Shown here: positions 16,565 through 25,700 of the stretch, piece after piece
Layout of the letters: each line of letters starts with the position of its first letter
How positions within the stretch are numbered: the stretch's first letter is position 1
NCBI GenBank assembly: GCA_041484195.1
Contig: JBGPHC010000038.1
Location: forward strand, 1-35,304
Source: PSRI01 sp041484195
GTDB lineage: Bacteria; Bacteroidota; Bacteroidia; Chitinophagales; Chitinophagaceae
DNA length: 35,304 nt
Direction of reading: 5' to 3'
Made by a program: the position numbers and the translations under genes
Notes under the pieces: generated by a model
What the model saw: the letters and a program-made list of their open reading frames with translations, nothing else
Database searches by the model: none
Told to the model about the DNA's origin: nothing

Positions 16565-17046
16565 TGGATAAGAAAGTATAAGATATTGTGTTCAATCAGT
16601 TCGGCGGTGAACATGATGGGAGAGTTGAAAAACCTTCATGTCTCCGCCATTCTGGATTGCTTGGCATGAAGCAGGCGGTTTTGCAGAACCGAAAAGGAAT
16701 TGAGGTTGGCGTTGGTTCAGAGAGGTTTGCCGGACCACAGCATATTGAATGGGGTGTGGAGCCATCGGCAGGTATGGCTGTATTGGCAAGACAAAGAAGT
16801 ATAAACGCATTTAATGCTGTAGCTGAAACTTTAGCGTTAGAAATTCAGCCCTATGATCTTGCAAAAATGGTAACAGCGGGTTGCTTTCTGAATGATATAC
16901 CAAAAGCCTTATGGGAAGGGTATCTTATTATAAAACCGGGAGGAATATTTGTGGTTGGCCTGATTGTCTGCAACAGTGAGCCCGGCAAAAAGTATGAACA
17001 GCACAAAAGCACAAACAAAGTTTACAGGGAAGCTCATTTTCAGTGA
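16564..17046 (+). pseudogene. SAM-dependent methyltransferase remnant
   Basis: The original ATG (16564) overlaps the rhodanese stop, but codon 6 is TAA (MDKKV*DIVFNQF). After that the frame is open from a GTG at 16588. The class I methyltransferase pattern is still readable: KGIEVGVGSERFAGPQHIEW and GVEPSAGMAVLARQRSINA, later LWEGYLIIKPGGIFVVGLI. The glycine of motif I is altered (GVGSE instead of GVGTG) and the C-terminal quarter is missing. The acceptor is unknown. It was once translationally coupled to the sulfur operon. Confidence 0.8.
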
Positions 17047-17078
17047 TTAAATCAGAAAAAAACTAAAATCAATAAGTC

Positions 17079-17309
17079 ATGATGCATGGAAATTGGTACT
17101 GGATGGGGTGGGGAATGTGGATCATTCCTGCCATCGTTATAATTGTTTTATTATGGAGATTGAGCAATAACAATCAGGTAACACATCATCACCATTATCA
17201 TTCAGGTGTTGATGGAGAAAAGGAAACTCCGTTGGATATTTTAAAGAAGAGATACGCCAATGGTGAAATCACGAAAGAGCAATTGGAAGAAATGAAGAAG
17301 AATATCTGA
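17079..17309 (+). CDS. Small SHOCT-domain membrane protein
   Basis: A 76-residue protein. It has one N-terminal transmembrane helix (about 8-27, WMGWGMWIIPAIVIIVLLW), a histidine run THHHHYHS (35-42) and a C-terminal SHOCT motif PLDILKKRYANGEITKEQLE (51-70). SHOCT domains are short oligomerisation segments found in many small membrane proteins, often in metal or stress clusters. The His run could bind metal (inference). Its function is unknown. Confidence 0.8.
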   Translation: MMHGNWYWMGWGMWIIPAIVIIVLLWRLSNNNQVTHHHHYHSGVDGEKETPLDILKKRYANGEITKEQLEEMKKNI

Positions 17310-17532
17310 TGAATAGCTAAGGGGAAAATATTTTGATACGGGCTCATTCCAATACTTCCGGAATAAAAATGGCTGGGCGCAAGGGCATACTGCCTGATAC
17401 TATTCGCGAAAGTATTGCTGCAGAGGTTTCATTTGGGCACTGGTCAGCGAAGAACTATTAGAAATATTTTTTATATGGAAGAAAATGATTGACCAAAATG
17501 ATGTTTCACTACAAGTATAAATGAATTGAATT
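17310..17532. other. Non-coding stretch, possible gene debris
   Basis: No recognisable gene or promoter. A 30-codon frame at 17369-17461 (MAGRKGILPDTIRESIAAEV, then SFGHWSAKNY) looks protein-like but matches nothing I recognise; it may be debris. Confidence 0.3.
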
Positions 17533-17886
17533 ATGAAAACCTTATTTATAATCAACGATGGGCCTTATGGAAGTGAAAAAGCATATAATGCTTTGCGAAT
17601 GGCAAATCAGCTTAATAAAGAACACCCGGATGTGCAAGTCCGGATCTTTTTGATGGCAGATGGAGCCAATTGTGCAATTGCCAGTCAAACTACCCCCAAT
17701 GGGTATTACAATATTGAAAGAATGTTGAAACTCTCACTGAACAAAGGGGCAAAAGTAAAGATCTGCGGGAGCTGTGCCGATGCAAGGGGACTGAAGAACC
17801 TGCCATTGGTGGAAGGCGCCGAAATCAGCAATCTTACAGAACTCACAAATTGGGTGGTTGACAGTGATAAAGTATTAACTTTCTAA
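17533..17886 (+). CDS. DsrE/DsrF-like sulfur-relay protein
   Basis: A 117-residue single-domain protein of the DsrE/YchN family. It begins MKTLFIINDGPYGSEKAYNA and has 'VRIFLMADGANCAIA' (C47) and the conserved segment KGAKVKICGSCADARGL (C78, C81). In this family the cysteine in the CxxC-like loop carries sulfane sulfur between proteins. It is cytoplasmic. It sits between the SQR/rhodanese genes and the persulfide dioxygenase, consistent with handing persulfide sulfur along. Confidence 0.85.
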   Translation: MKTLFIINDGPYGSEKAYNALRMANQLNKEHPDVQVRIFLMADGANCAIASQTTPNGYYNIERMLKLSLNKGAKVKICGSCADARGLKNLPLVEGAEISNLTELTNWVVDSDKVLTF

Positions 17887-17944
17887 GATTAACGAATGAT
17901 CAGCGTTATTCTCTTCAATTCTTGTGAAATAAAATAATGAAACA

Positions 17945-19051
17945 ATGGAAAGCGCAAAGCAAATTGATACCAATACTCTGAGGACCTGGTTGGAAGAAGG
18001 TAAAGAGGTTTCTGTACTTGACATAAGGCCCATTCAGGAGCGTACAGAATGGTTTATCCCCGGCAGCATTTATCTTAATGCTTACGATAAGTTGAAGGCA
18101 AATAATCCAGATGCTTTGAGGGGTTTATACCTTGAGAAAACAGTTCCGGTCGTAACTATTTGTGCCGGAGGAAAAACCAGTATGATTGCTGCCGGCTTAC
18201 TCCGGAAGCAGGGTTTTGAAGCTTACTCATTAGAAGGCGGAATGAAAGCCTGGAGTTTGTCATGGAATACTGCAAGGATTCCATTTACTGATTTTGAGAT
18301 AATACAATTCAGGAGAACCGGTAAAGGTTGCCTTTCTTATATAATAGCATCAAATCATGAAGCAATAGTAATAGACGCTTCATTACCAATTGAAGCTTAT
18401 CAGGAAATTCTTAATAAAGAAAACCTAAAATTGAAGCATGTAATAGAAACCCATATTCATGTTGACCATCTTTCAAGGTCAAAGCAATTGGCGGAGGCCA
18501 GCAATGCTGGTTTGTATCTTCCTTTTCCTAACAGGGTAGATTTTCATTTTGAACCGATAACCGCTGCGACTGAATTCCAGGTTGGCAGGATCAGCGTTAA
18601 AGCCATACAAACACCCGGCCATACTTTAGAAAGCACCAGCTATTTGGTAGACCACAAAGTGTTAATGACGGGCGATACACTGTTTATTAATGGCGTTGGC
18701 AGACCAGACCTGAAAGCAAACACAGACGAGGCAATGAGTAAATCAAAATTGCTCTATCAGTCCCTGCAAAAATTATTGGCTTTTGAGGACGACACTATAG
18801 TATTACCGGCACATACAAGTGAGCCGGTGGATTTTGACAATGTGCCTGTTCAAACAACAATAGCCGACATCAAAAAAACCGTAAACATGCTCAAACTGAC
18901 GGAAGGAGAATTTATTGATACAATTCTGCAACGTATCCCGCCAGCGCCTGCTAATTATCTTTCCATTGTTGAAAAAAATATTAAAGGTGATTTCAGCGAT
19001 ATAAACCCAATTGATTTGGAAGCGGGGGCAAACAGGTGTGCCATTTCATAA
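17945..19051 (+). CDS. Rhodanese-persulfide dioxygenase (ETHE1-like MBL) fusion
   Basis: A 368-residue two-domain enzyme. The N-terminal rhodanese (1-110) has VLDIRPIQERTEWFIPGSIY and nucleophile C73 in VVTICAGGKTSM. The C-terminal metallo-beta-lactamase fold has ETHIHVDHLS (H170, H172, D174, H175), TPGHTLEST (H226), MTGDTLFI (D244) and PAHTSEP (H290). The H170/H226/D244 set matches the mononuclear iron site of persulfide dioxygenases, which oxidise glutathione or other persulfides to sulfite. Known bacterial fusions (PRF type) usually put the dioxygenase first; here the order is reversed. Sulfite could then be used by the rhodanese to make thiosulfate. Confidence 0.85.
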   Translation: MESAKQIDTNTLRTWLEEGKEVSVLDIRPIQERTEWFIPGSIYLNAYDKLKANNPDALRGLYLEKTVPVVTICAGGKTSMIAAGLLRKQGFEAYSLEGGMKAWSLSWNTARIPFTDFEIIQFRRTGKGCLSYIIASNHEAIVIDASLPIEAYQEILNKENLKLKHVIETHIHVDHLSRSKQLAEASNAGLYLPFPNRVDFHFEPITAATEFQVGRISVKAIQTPGHTLESTSYLVDHKVLMTGDTLFINGVGRPDLKANTDEAMSKSKLLYQSLQKLLAFEDDTIVLPAHTSEPVDFDNVPVQTTIADIKKTVNMLKLTEGEFIDTILQRIPPAPANYLSIVEKNIKGDFSDINPIDLEAGANRCAIS

Positions 19052-19079
19052 AAACAGTCAAACACATAAGTGTCATAGA

Positions 19080-19871
19080 ATGAAATCAGCAGGCAAGCCA
19101 CAATTACTCGAAAACAAAAGCTATACAGAGCCATCCGTTTTTTTGCCGGAAAACCTTCTTCGAGAAGCAAAAAGACAAAAAAATATTCCAGACTGCCTTG
19201 TTCCTGAAATATGTGTTTTAGACCCTGATGGTGATTTAGCCGCCTATATTTTGAAAATGGAGAGAGCCTCACTTAATGGATGTTGGGCCTGCTACCATTC
19301 AAAAATGTACAACTTTTTAATTGACGGCACTGAAATCGGTATCATTCCATGTATTGTAGGGGCATCCTATGCAGTATTGGTGGCTGAACAATTATTTGTA
19401 TCGGGTTGTAAACACCTCATCAGTGTTACATCGGCGGGTATTATTAATCATCCATCATTCAACAGGCGGTTTGCATTAATAACAGAAGCGGTAAGAGACG
19501 AAGGCACCAGCTATCATTACCTGCCTCAGGGTGCAATTGCACGACTCCCTCAATCCCTATACCGGAAACTGGCTGTTGATTCTGGAGACGGTTTGTGCCC
19601 GTATTTTGAAGCAAAGAGCTGGACTACAGATGCACCCTACAGGGAAACACAAACAGCCATTGAAGCAATGAAAAACCAAAATATTTGTTGTGTTGAAATG
19701 GAAGCATCCGCTCTTTATGCTTTTGCGGAGGCTAAACAGGAAAATGTTGTCTGCTTTGCGCACCTCACCAATACAATGGCCCTGGCGGAGGGTGATTTTG
19801 AAAAAGGGGAGCATTTCGGAAGCATTGATACATTAAATCTATTGTCATATTTATTGAAACGGATCTTTTAA
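19080..19871 (+). CDS. Nucleoside phosphorylase family protein
   Basis: A 263-residue protein from the ATG at 19080, chosen over an upstream start that overlaps the dioxygenase gene. It shows PNP/UDP-phosphorylase family features: IIPCIVGASYAVLVAEQLF, LISVTSAGIINHPSFNRRFA, and the purine/ribose-site motif CCVEMEASALYAFAEAK near residue 200. Members cleave nucleosides, or MTA and SAH in the nucleosidase branch. In a sulfur cluster a link to MTA or SAH is tempting, but the sequence alone does not decide it. It lies 2 bases before the MFS gene. Confidence 0.8.
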   Translation: MKSAGKPQLLENKSYTEPSVFLPENLLREAKRQKNIPDCLVPEICVLDPDGDLAAYILKMERASLNGCWACYHSKMYNFLIDGTEIGIIPCIVGASYAVLVAEQLFVSGCKHLISVTSAGIINHPSFNRRFALITEAVRDEGTSYHYLPQGAIARLPQSLYRKLAVDSGDGLCPYFEAKSWTTDAPYRETQTAIEAMKNQNICCVEMEASALYAFAEAKQENVVCFAHLTNTMALAEGDFEKGEHFGSIDTLNLLSYLLKRIF

Positions 19872-19873
19872 AA

Positions 19874-21193
19874 ATGGAAATACAATTAGGCTTAAAGGAA
19901 AACTGGAAGCAGTTTACCCTACTCGTTATCATCAATGCCTTTGTTGGTGGTATGGTTGGTTTAGAGCGAAGTATCCTGCCACGTATAGCCGATGTTGAAT
20001 TTCACATTGCCGCGAAAACGGCGATTCTTTCTTTTATTATTGTATTTGGTATTGTTAAGGCAATTACTAATTACTATACTGGTGCATTGGCTAATAAATT
20101 CGGCAGAAAAAAATTATTGGTGGCAGGCTGGATAATAGGAATTCCTATTCCATTCATTCTAATGTTTGCTCCCACATGGAATTGGATAATAGCCGCGAAT
20201 GTGCTTTTGGGGATTAATCAGGGTTTAACCTGGTCAAGTACCGTAGTAATGAAGATTGACCTGGTTGGTGAAAAGCAAAGGGGGTTTGCAATGGGCTTAA
20301 ATGAATTTGCAGGATATATTGCTGTTGCCCTTATCGCTTTTCTTACAGGATGGATTGCCAGTGAGTATGGGCTAAGGCCATACCCGTTTTATGTTGGCAT
20401 CGGTTTAGTTTTTTTGGGATTGACCGGCAGCCTTTTTTTTATAAAAGACACCAAACATCATGTAGCAAAAGAAACAGTCACGAATACCATCCCCAAATTG
20501 AAGAATATATTTTGGGATACTACATGGAAAGATAGAAACCTGGGTTCGGTTACTCAGGCCGGTTTAATCAATAACCTGAATGATGGCATGGCATGGGGTA
20601 TTTTCCCAATCTTGCTGGCAACTAAGGGGTTCACTATTGCTGAAATCGGAATTGTTACGGCAATATATCCTGGCGTTTGGGGCATTGGCCAATTATTTAC
20701 CGGCAAAATGGCGGACATCTTTTGTAAGAAAGACATGCTTTACGTTGGAATGTTTTTACAAGCCATTGCCCTGATTGTTTTAGTTTGGGGCAATACCATG
20801 TTCCATTTTATTATTCTCTCCACCATTTTGGGTTGGGGCACAGCAATGGTGTATCCTACATTCCTGGCAACAGTAGCGGAGAATACAAATCCGCAGGACA
20901 GGGCAAAAAGCATTGGTATTTTCCGTTTGTGGAGAGACCTGGGATATGCCATTGGTGCAATACTCACAGGGATAATTGCAGATTTTATAAGCATCAATGC
21001 AGCTATTCTCTTTATTGGTTTACTAACATTGGCATCTGCGCTTATTATCCGGTACAGAATGAGATGTAAAACTGATGGTTCTTTAAGAATATGGGATTGG
21101 ATAACCCATAAATATAAACAAGATGCAGGAACAGAAAATGAAAGAGTGCTTTGCACTGGCAGAGCTTCAATCGTTGATAAAGCCATCGCCTGA
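19874..21193 (+). CDS. MFS transporter (sulfur cluster)
   Basis: A 439-residue major facilitator with about 12 membrane segments. It has the loop 2-3 motif 'TGALANKFGRKKLLVAGW', a central loop near 200-225, 'GQLFTGKMADIFCKKDMLYV' in the second half, and RAKSIGIFRLWRDLGYAIGA. The substrate is unknown; export of sulfite, thiosulfate or another oxyanion would fit the neighbours, but that is inference. Its 3' end overlaps the truncated rhodanese frame. Confidence 0.85.
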   Translation: MEIQLGLKENWKQFTLLVIINAFVGGMVGLERSILPRIADVEFHIAAKTAILSFIIVFGIVKAITNYYTGALANKFGRKKLLVAGWIIGIPIPFILMFAPTWNWIIAANVLLGINQGLTWSSTVVMKIDLVGEKQRGFAMGLNEFAGYIAVALIAFLTGWIASEYGLRPYPFYVGIGLVFLGLTGSLFFIKDTKHHVAKETVTNTIPKLKNIFWDTTWKDRNLGSVTQAGLINNLNDGMAWGIFPILLATKGFTIAEIGIVTAIYPGVWGIGQLFTGKMADIFCKKDMLYVGMFLQAIALIVLVWGNTMFHFIILSTILGWGTAMVYPTFLATVAENTNPQDRAKSIGIFRLWRDLGYAIGAILTGIIADFISINAAILFIGLLTLASALIIRYRMRCKTDGSLRIWDWITHKYKQDAGTENERVLCTGRASIVDKAIA

Positions 21194-21272
21194 CCAGGTT
21201 AAAATCTTTGATTTGAGAAGTTCAAAAGATTACGCTGAGAAACATATTCCTGGCGTAGTAAATGCAAAATAG
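21138..21272 (+). pseudogene. Truncated rhodanese
   Basis: A short frame overlapping the MFS 3' end codes for 44 residues, MKECFALAELQSLIKPSPDQ then VKIFDLRSSKDYAEKHIPGV VNAK, ending at TAG 21270. FDLRSxxDYxxxHIPGxxN is the N-terminal half of a rhodanese domain. The half with the catalytic cysteine is missing, so the product cannot be a working sulfurtransferase. Confidence 0.75.
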
Positions 21273-21299
21273 CATTTATTCCAGCTTCACCAATAATGT

Positions 21300-21307
21300 T
21301 ATATTTG
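21300..21307 (+). promoter_or_regulatory. -7 promoter box of the acetolactate decarboxylase gene
   Basis: TATATTTG matches TAnnTTTG and lies 47 bases upstream of the ATG at 21355. TTTA, 21 bases further upstream (21275-21278), could be the -33 element. Confidence 0.5.
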
Positions 21308-21354
21308 AAAGCGTAGCCGTAAATGATATTTAATACAACAAAATTTAAGCAAGA

Positions 21355-22047
21355 ATGAAATTCTTTGTTACTGCCTTGTTTTTATTTTCCGGCATTGCAT
21401 TTGAAGTGCCGGAAGTAAAGGTTTCGGGTGCCATGAAAAATGTTATGATGGATGGAGATTTATCAGCTCACGCAGATCTTGCCACAATGAATAAGATTCG
21501 CCTTTATGGACTCGGCCCCGTTGCCGGGTTGAAAGGAGAGATAATGGTATTGGATGGCAAAGTATTTTCCACTTCAAAAGACTACAACAAATTATTGAAT
21601 CAGCAAGACAAGGTATCAAAGGCGGCATTACTTGTTTACAGCAATGTCGGAAAATGGAAAGTATTCAGCATCAATACAACTGTTAACAATTATGCAGAAC
21701 TGGAAAAGTTGGTAGAAGCTACTGCTAAATCAAAAGGGTATGATACGGAGATTCCCTTTGCCTTTAAAGTTGAGGCGAAACCGGAGAGAATATTTTATCA
21801 CGTAATAGATTGGAAAGAAGGAACTGTGCATACCATGGAAAATCATAAGCAATTTGCATGCACGGGGCAGTTCTCTCATGCTAACATAATAATGCTTGGC
21901 TTTTATTCTACGCATCATCAAACCATCTTTACGCATCACACTACATTTATGCATGTGCATTTTCTGGACGAAAAGACTAAAACAGTCGGGCATTTAGATG
22001 ACCTTTCAATAAAAGGATTCATAACAATTTATTTGCCTGAAAAATAA
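21355..22047 (+). CDS. Alpha-acetolactate decarboxylase-like protein
   Basis: A 230-residue protein with a short hydrophobic start that may be a signal peptide. It matches the acetolactate decarboxylase family: LYGLGPVAGLKGEIMVLDGK near 50-69, and the zinc site FMHVHFLDEKTKTVGHLDDL near 197-216, with HxH plus a later H. The family converts 2-acetolactate to acetoin and CO2. It stands alone between the sulfur and metal clusters with its own promoter box, and its link to either is unclear. Confidence 0.8.
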   Translation: MKFFVTALFLFSGIAFEVPEVKVSGAMKNVMMDGDLSAHADLATMNKIRLYGLGPVAGLKGEIMVLDGKVFSTSKDYNKLLNQQDKVSKAALLVYSNVGKWKVFSINTTVNNYAELEKLVEATAKSKGYDTEIPFAFKVEAKPERIFYHVIDWKEGTVHTMENHKQFACTGQFSHANIIMLGFYSTHHQTIFTHHTTFMHVHFLDEKTKTVGHLDDLSIKGFITIYLPEK

Positions 22048-22211
22048 GAATGACATATGTAAATTAATTCCCGTATCGTCCCAAAAACTGATTTAAGGAA
22101 GGGAATTGGCAATTGTCGCAAATCATATTATTTTCTTTTTAACTGATTCCCCCTCGATAATCCCTCAACTTTGCAACCATGTGGCAGAATTCATTTTTCA
22201 TATTTTGTTTT

Positions 22212-22219
22212 TATATTTG
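22212..22219 (+). promoter_or_regulatory. -7 promoter box of the Cys-rich gene and metal pump
   Basis: TATATTTG matches TAnnTTTG, 6 bases upstream of the ATG at 22226. That leaves almost no 5' leader, which Bacteroidetes tolerate. No clear -33 element is placed correctly. It could serve the whole 22226-28311 unit. Confidence 0.45.
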
Positions 22220-22225
22220 CACCTT

Positions 22226-22546
22226 ATGAAATCTTTCTTCTTAATTATTGGCCTTTACATGCTCTACCTGTCTTGTCTTCCTTGTGGCGACAATAGGGAA
22301 TTTAGTACAAAATCAGAAGAGAAAGTTTCTGCTGCTGCCAATAAAAAAGAACATCAGCATGGGAGAGATACCTGCACCCCTTTTTGCACCTGTTCATGCT
22401 GTTCAGCTTCAGGCTTCGACGTTTCATTCAGCAAACCACAGGTTCAAAAAATTTTTCCCCTGGTAGAGAAGGAATTTTCTACTTACAATGTATGCTTTAC
22501 TTCTCAGGTTTATTTTGCCATCTGGCAGCCCCCCAAAATATCTTAA
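22226..22546 (+). CDS. Small Cys-rich exported protein (DUF6660-like)
   Basis: A 106-residue protein from the ATG at 22226; an upstream in-frame start would lie before the promoter box. It has a short hydrophobic start ending in LSCLPCGD (a lipoprotein or secreted signal), a central KEHQHGRDTC segment and a cysteine cluster CTPFCTCSCCSASG (C50, C54, C56, C58, C59). It ends YFAIWQPPKIS. From memory this matches DUF6660-type proteins next to Bacteroidetes metal-efflux genes. The His/Cys clusters suggest periplasmic metal binding (inference). Confidence 0.7.
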   Translation: MKSFFLIIGLYMLYLSCLPCGDNREFSTKSEEKVSAAANKKEHQHGRDTCTPFCTCSCCSASGFDVSFSKPQVQKIFPLVEKEFSTYNVCFTSQVYFAIWQPPKIS

Positions 22547-22621
22547 TTACTTCTCTTTATTGAATTTGCTGAGTGATTAATTTATTTGCCGAGACCGGCA
22601 TTTGTAATTCAATCATTTAGC

Positions 22622-22780
22622 ATGGCAAAATTGCAAACAAAAAAAGGCTAAAAAGGCAAAGCAGCCTTTGGCAATGCGAGTTATAAAAATCATTGTTGTG
22701 CACTGTGTTGTGTAATACCTTTTGCAGCTAGCCCCAAAAGGCAAATTCACTTCTGCAGGCATATTTCCAAATTGAAATAA
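22622..22780 (+). pseudogene. Small Cys-rich reading frame interrupted by a stop
   Basis: From the ATG at 22622 the frame reads MAKLQTKKG, TAA, then KGKAAFGNASYKNHCCALCC, VIPFAASPKRQIHFCRHISK and LK before TAA at 22778. It ends 3 bases before the czcA-like ATG. The CC-x2-CC and HFCRH pattern looks protein-like and metal-binding. The in-frame TAA at codon 10 makes it a broken gene, or a shorter peptide using another start. Not a family I recognise. Confidence 0.4.
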
Positions 22781-22783
22781 AAT

Positions 22784-25700
22784 ATGCTCAATAAAATCAT
22801 TCATTTCAGCATAAAGAATAAACTCATTATCGGTGTAATGACACTTGCGCTTATTATTTGGGGTATATGGAGCGCAACCAGGTTACCGGTTGATGCCCTG
22901 CCAGATGTAACGAATAACCAGGTGCAGGTAATTACCCGGGCTCCAACCCTGGCTGCCCAGGAGGTAGAGCAATTCATTACTTACCCGGTTGAAAAATCTC
23001 TATCCAATATTCAAGGTTTGGTAGAGATGCGTTCCTTTTCCCGGTTCGGATTAAGTGTAATTACTGTGGTGTTTGAAGAAAAAATGAGTGTGTATTTTGC
23101 CAGGCAGTTAATTGCAGAAAAACTCAAAGATGCCGAAAGACAAATACCCAAAGGCGCAGGCACGCCTGAACTTGGCCCGGTTACCACCGGGCTTGGAGAA
23201 GTATTTCAATACGTAATCCATGGAAAAAAAGGCAGCGAACAAAAATACTCTGCCATGGACTTACGTACCATGCAAGACTGGATTGTTGCCCGCCAGTTAA
23301 CAGGCATCCCCGGTGTGGCTGAGATAACAGGTTTTGGCGGTATAAGTAAACAGTATGAAGTAGCCGTAAACCCTGACCGCCTGAAAGCCATGAATGTAAG
23401 CATCCCTGAAATTTTTACAGCCCTCGAAAAAAATAACGAGAATACGGGTGGAGCATATATTGACAGGAAACCAAATGCCTATTTCATCCGTGGGGTAGGT
23501 TTGGTGAAATCGTTTGCTGATATTGAAAACATTGTTATTAAACATCAGGGTGGCGGCATCCCTGTATTAATAAGAGATGTGGCTAAAGTACAATTTGGTA
23601 CGCCGCCCCGGTATGGCGCAATGACCTACAATGGAGAGAAAGAAGTGGTTGGCGGAATTGTGCTGATGATGAAAGGAGCTAACAGTGCATCTGTTGTTGG
23701 TTTGGTGAAAGAGCGGATGAAGACCGTAGAAAAATCTCTGCCGGAGGATGTAGAAATTGAAGCATTTTTAGACCGTACCAATTTAATTGACCGAGCCATC
23801 AATACAGTAAAAACAAACCTGATTGAAGGCGCATCGATTGTGATATTAGTGCTTGTTCTGTTCTTAGGCAATCTTCGTGCAGGTTTAATAGTTGCGTCTG
23901 CCATCCCTTTATCCTTATTATTTGCACTGGCATTAATGAATTTGTTTGGCGTAAGCGCCAACCTCATGAGTTTAGGCGCAATTGATTTTGGTTTGATAGT
24001 GGATGGAGCTGTAATCATCGTGGAGGCCACACTGCATTTCCTGGCATCTCAAAAATTAAAAGCGAAATTGACGCAACAACAGATGGACAATGCGGTAGGA
24101 GGCAGCGCCCGGCGCATGATGAGTTCGGCAGCTTTCGGGCAAATCATTATCCTCATTGTTTATTTACCCATTCTTTCCCTTCAGGGTGTAGAAGGTAAGA
24201 TGTTTCGCCCCATGGCAGAAACAGTAAGTTTTGCTATTCTCGGCGCATTGCTGTTATCACTCACATACATACCCATGATGAGTGCTTTGTTACTTTCAAA
24301 AAATATCAATCACAAAAGAACATTTGCTGATAAAATGATGACTTTTTTTCAGCGCTTGTATGTACCGGTTATTAAAGGAGCTATTAATATAAAATATGCA
24401 GTAGTATGTGTTGCCCTTGTTTTATTAATCATTTCCATCATCATCTTTAAAAACATGGGGGGCGAGTTTATTCCTACTCTGGAAGAAGGTGATTATGCTA
24501 TTGAGTTTGTATTGCCGCAAGGCTCATCCTTATCGCAAACAATAGAAACCATTATGATGGCGGAACGGATGTTAAGAACATTTCCGGAAGTAAAAATGGT
24601 GGTGGGTAAAACCGGCAGTGCTGATGTGGCAACTGATCCTATGCCGCCTGAAGCATCCGATTTAATAGTGATATTGAAACCGAAAAAGGAATGGGCAACT
24701 ACCGGCGATTTCTATAAACTGGCAGATATAATGAGGGATAAATTGTCAACTATTCCGGGGGTAATTGCGGAACCCAGCCAGCCCATACAAATGCGGTTTA
24801 ATGAATTGATGACGGGTATACGGCAGGATGTGGCCATTAAAATATTTGGTGAAAACTTAGATACACTTACTGCGTATGCAGATAAAGTGGCAAAAGTTAT
24901 CCGTCCGATAGAAGGAATCACACAACCACAGGTGGAAAGAGTGAACGGCCTGCCGCAAATCACTGTCGAATATGACAGGGCAAGACTTGCCGGTTATGGA
25001 TTAAATATTGTAGATGTAAATCATGTTATCAGTACTGCATTTGCAGGTGAGGTGGCCGGTGCAGTTTATGAAAATGAAAGAAGGTTTGATTTGGTACTGC
25101 GGCTCGATAGCAGTTACCGCACTTCATTGGAAGATGTAAGCAATTTATATGTGCCCATGACAGACGGGAATCAAATTCCCTTATCACAAGTTGCAACTGT
25201 TTCATTTAAAACAGGCCCGGCACAAATAAGCCGTGAAGCAGGCAAACGGAGAATTTATGTAAGTTTTAATGTAAGCGGTCGCGATGTTTCAAGTGTGGTA
25301 AAAGAAGCACAAGACAAATTAAATCAAAAAGTGAAACTGCCTACGGGTTATTATTATACCTATGGCGGCACTTTTGAAAACCTTCAAAAGGCATCTGCAC
25401 GTTTAATGGTTGTAGTGCCGCTTGCCTTGTTGCTTATCTTCTTCATGCTTTACCTCACTTTTGGGTCTGCTAAAGAAGCTGCATTGATTTTTACAGCCAT
25501 TCCCATGAGTGCTATTGGTGGTGTGTTTGCGTTATTAGCAAGGGGAATGCCATTTAGCATTTCAGCAGGTGTTGGTTTTATTGCCTTGTTTGGAGTGGCA
25601 GTGTTAAATGGAATTGTATTAATCAGCACATTTAATCAACTACAGAAAGATGGAATGAACGATGTATTGCAGAGAGTGTTGGAGGGCACAAGAATCCGTT

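Noticed and set aside
14292..17046. Arsenic-resistance operon (ArsR plus methyltransferase)
   Set aside because: There is no ArsB/Acr3, ArsC or ArsM cysteine pattern. The ArsR protein lacks metal-site cysteines and the neighbours are sulfide enzymes. The methyltransferase is dead.
22613..22804. Minus-strand frame before the metal pump
   Set aside because: It overlaps the czcA start antisense and has no family features. The plus-strand Cys-rich frame is the more protein-like reading.
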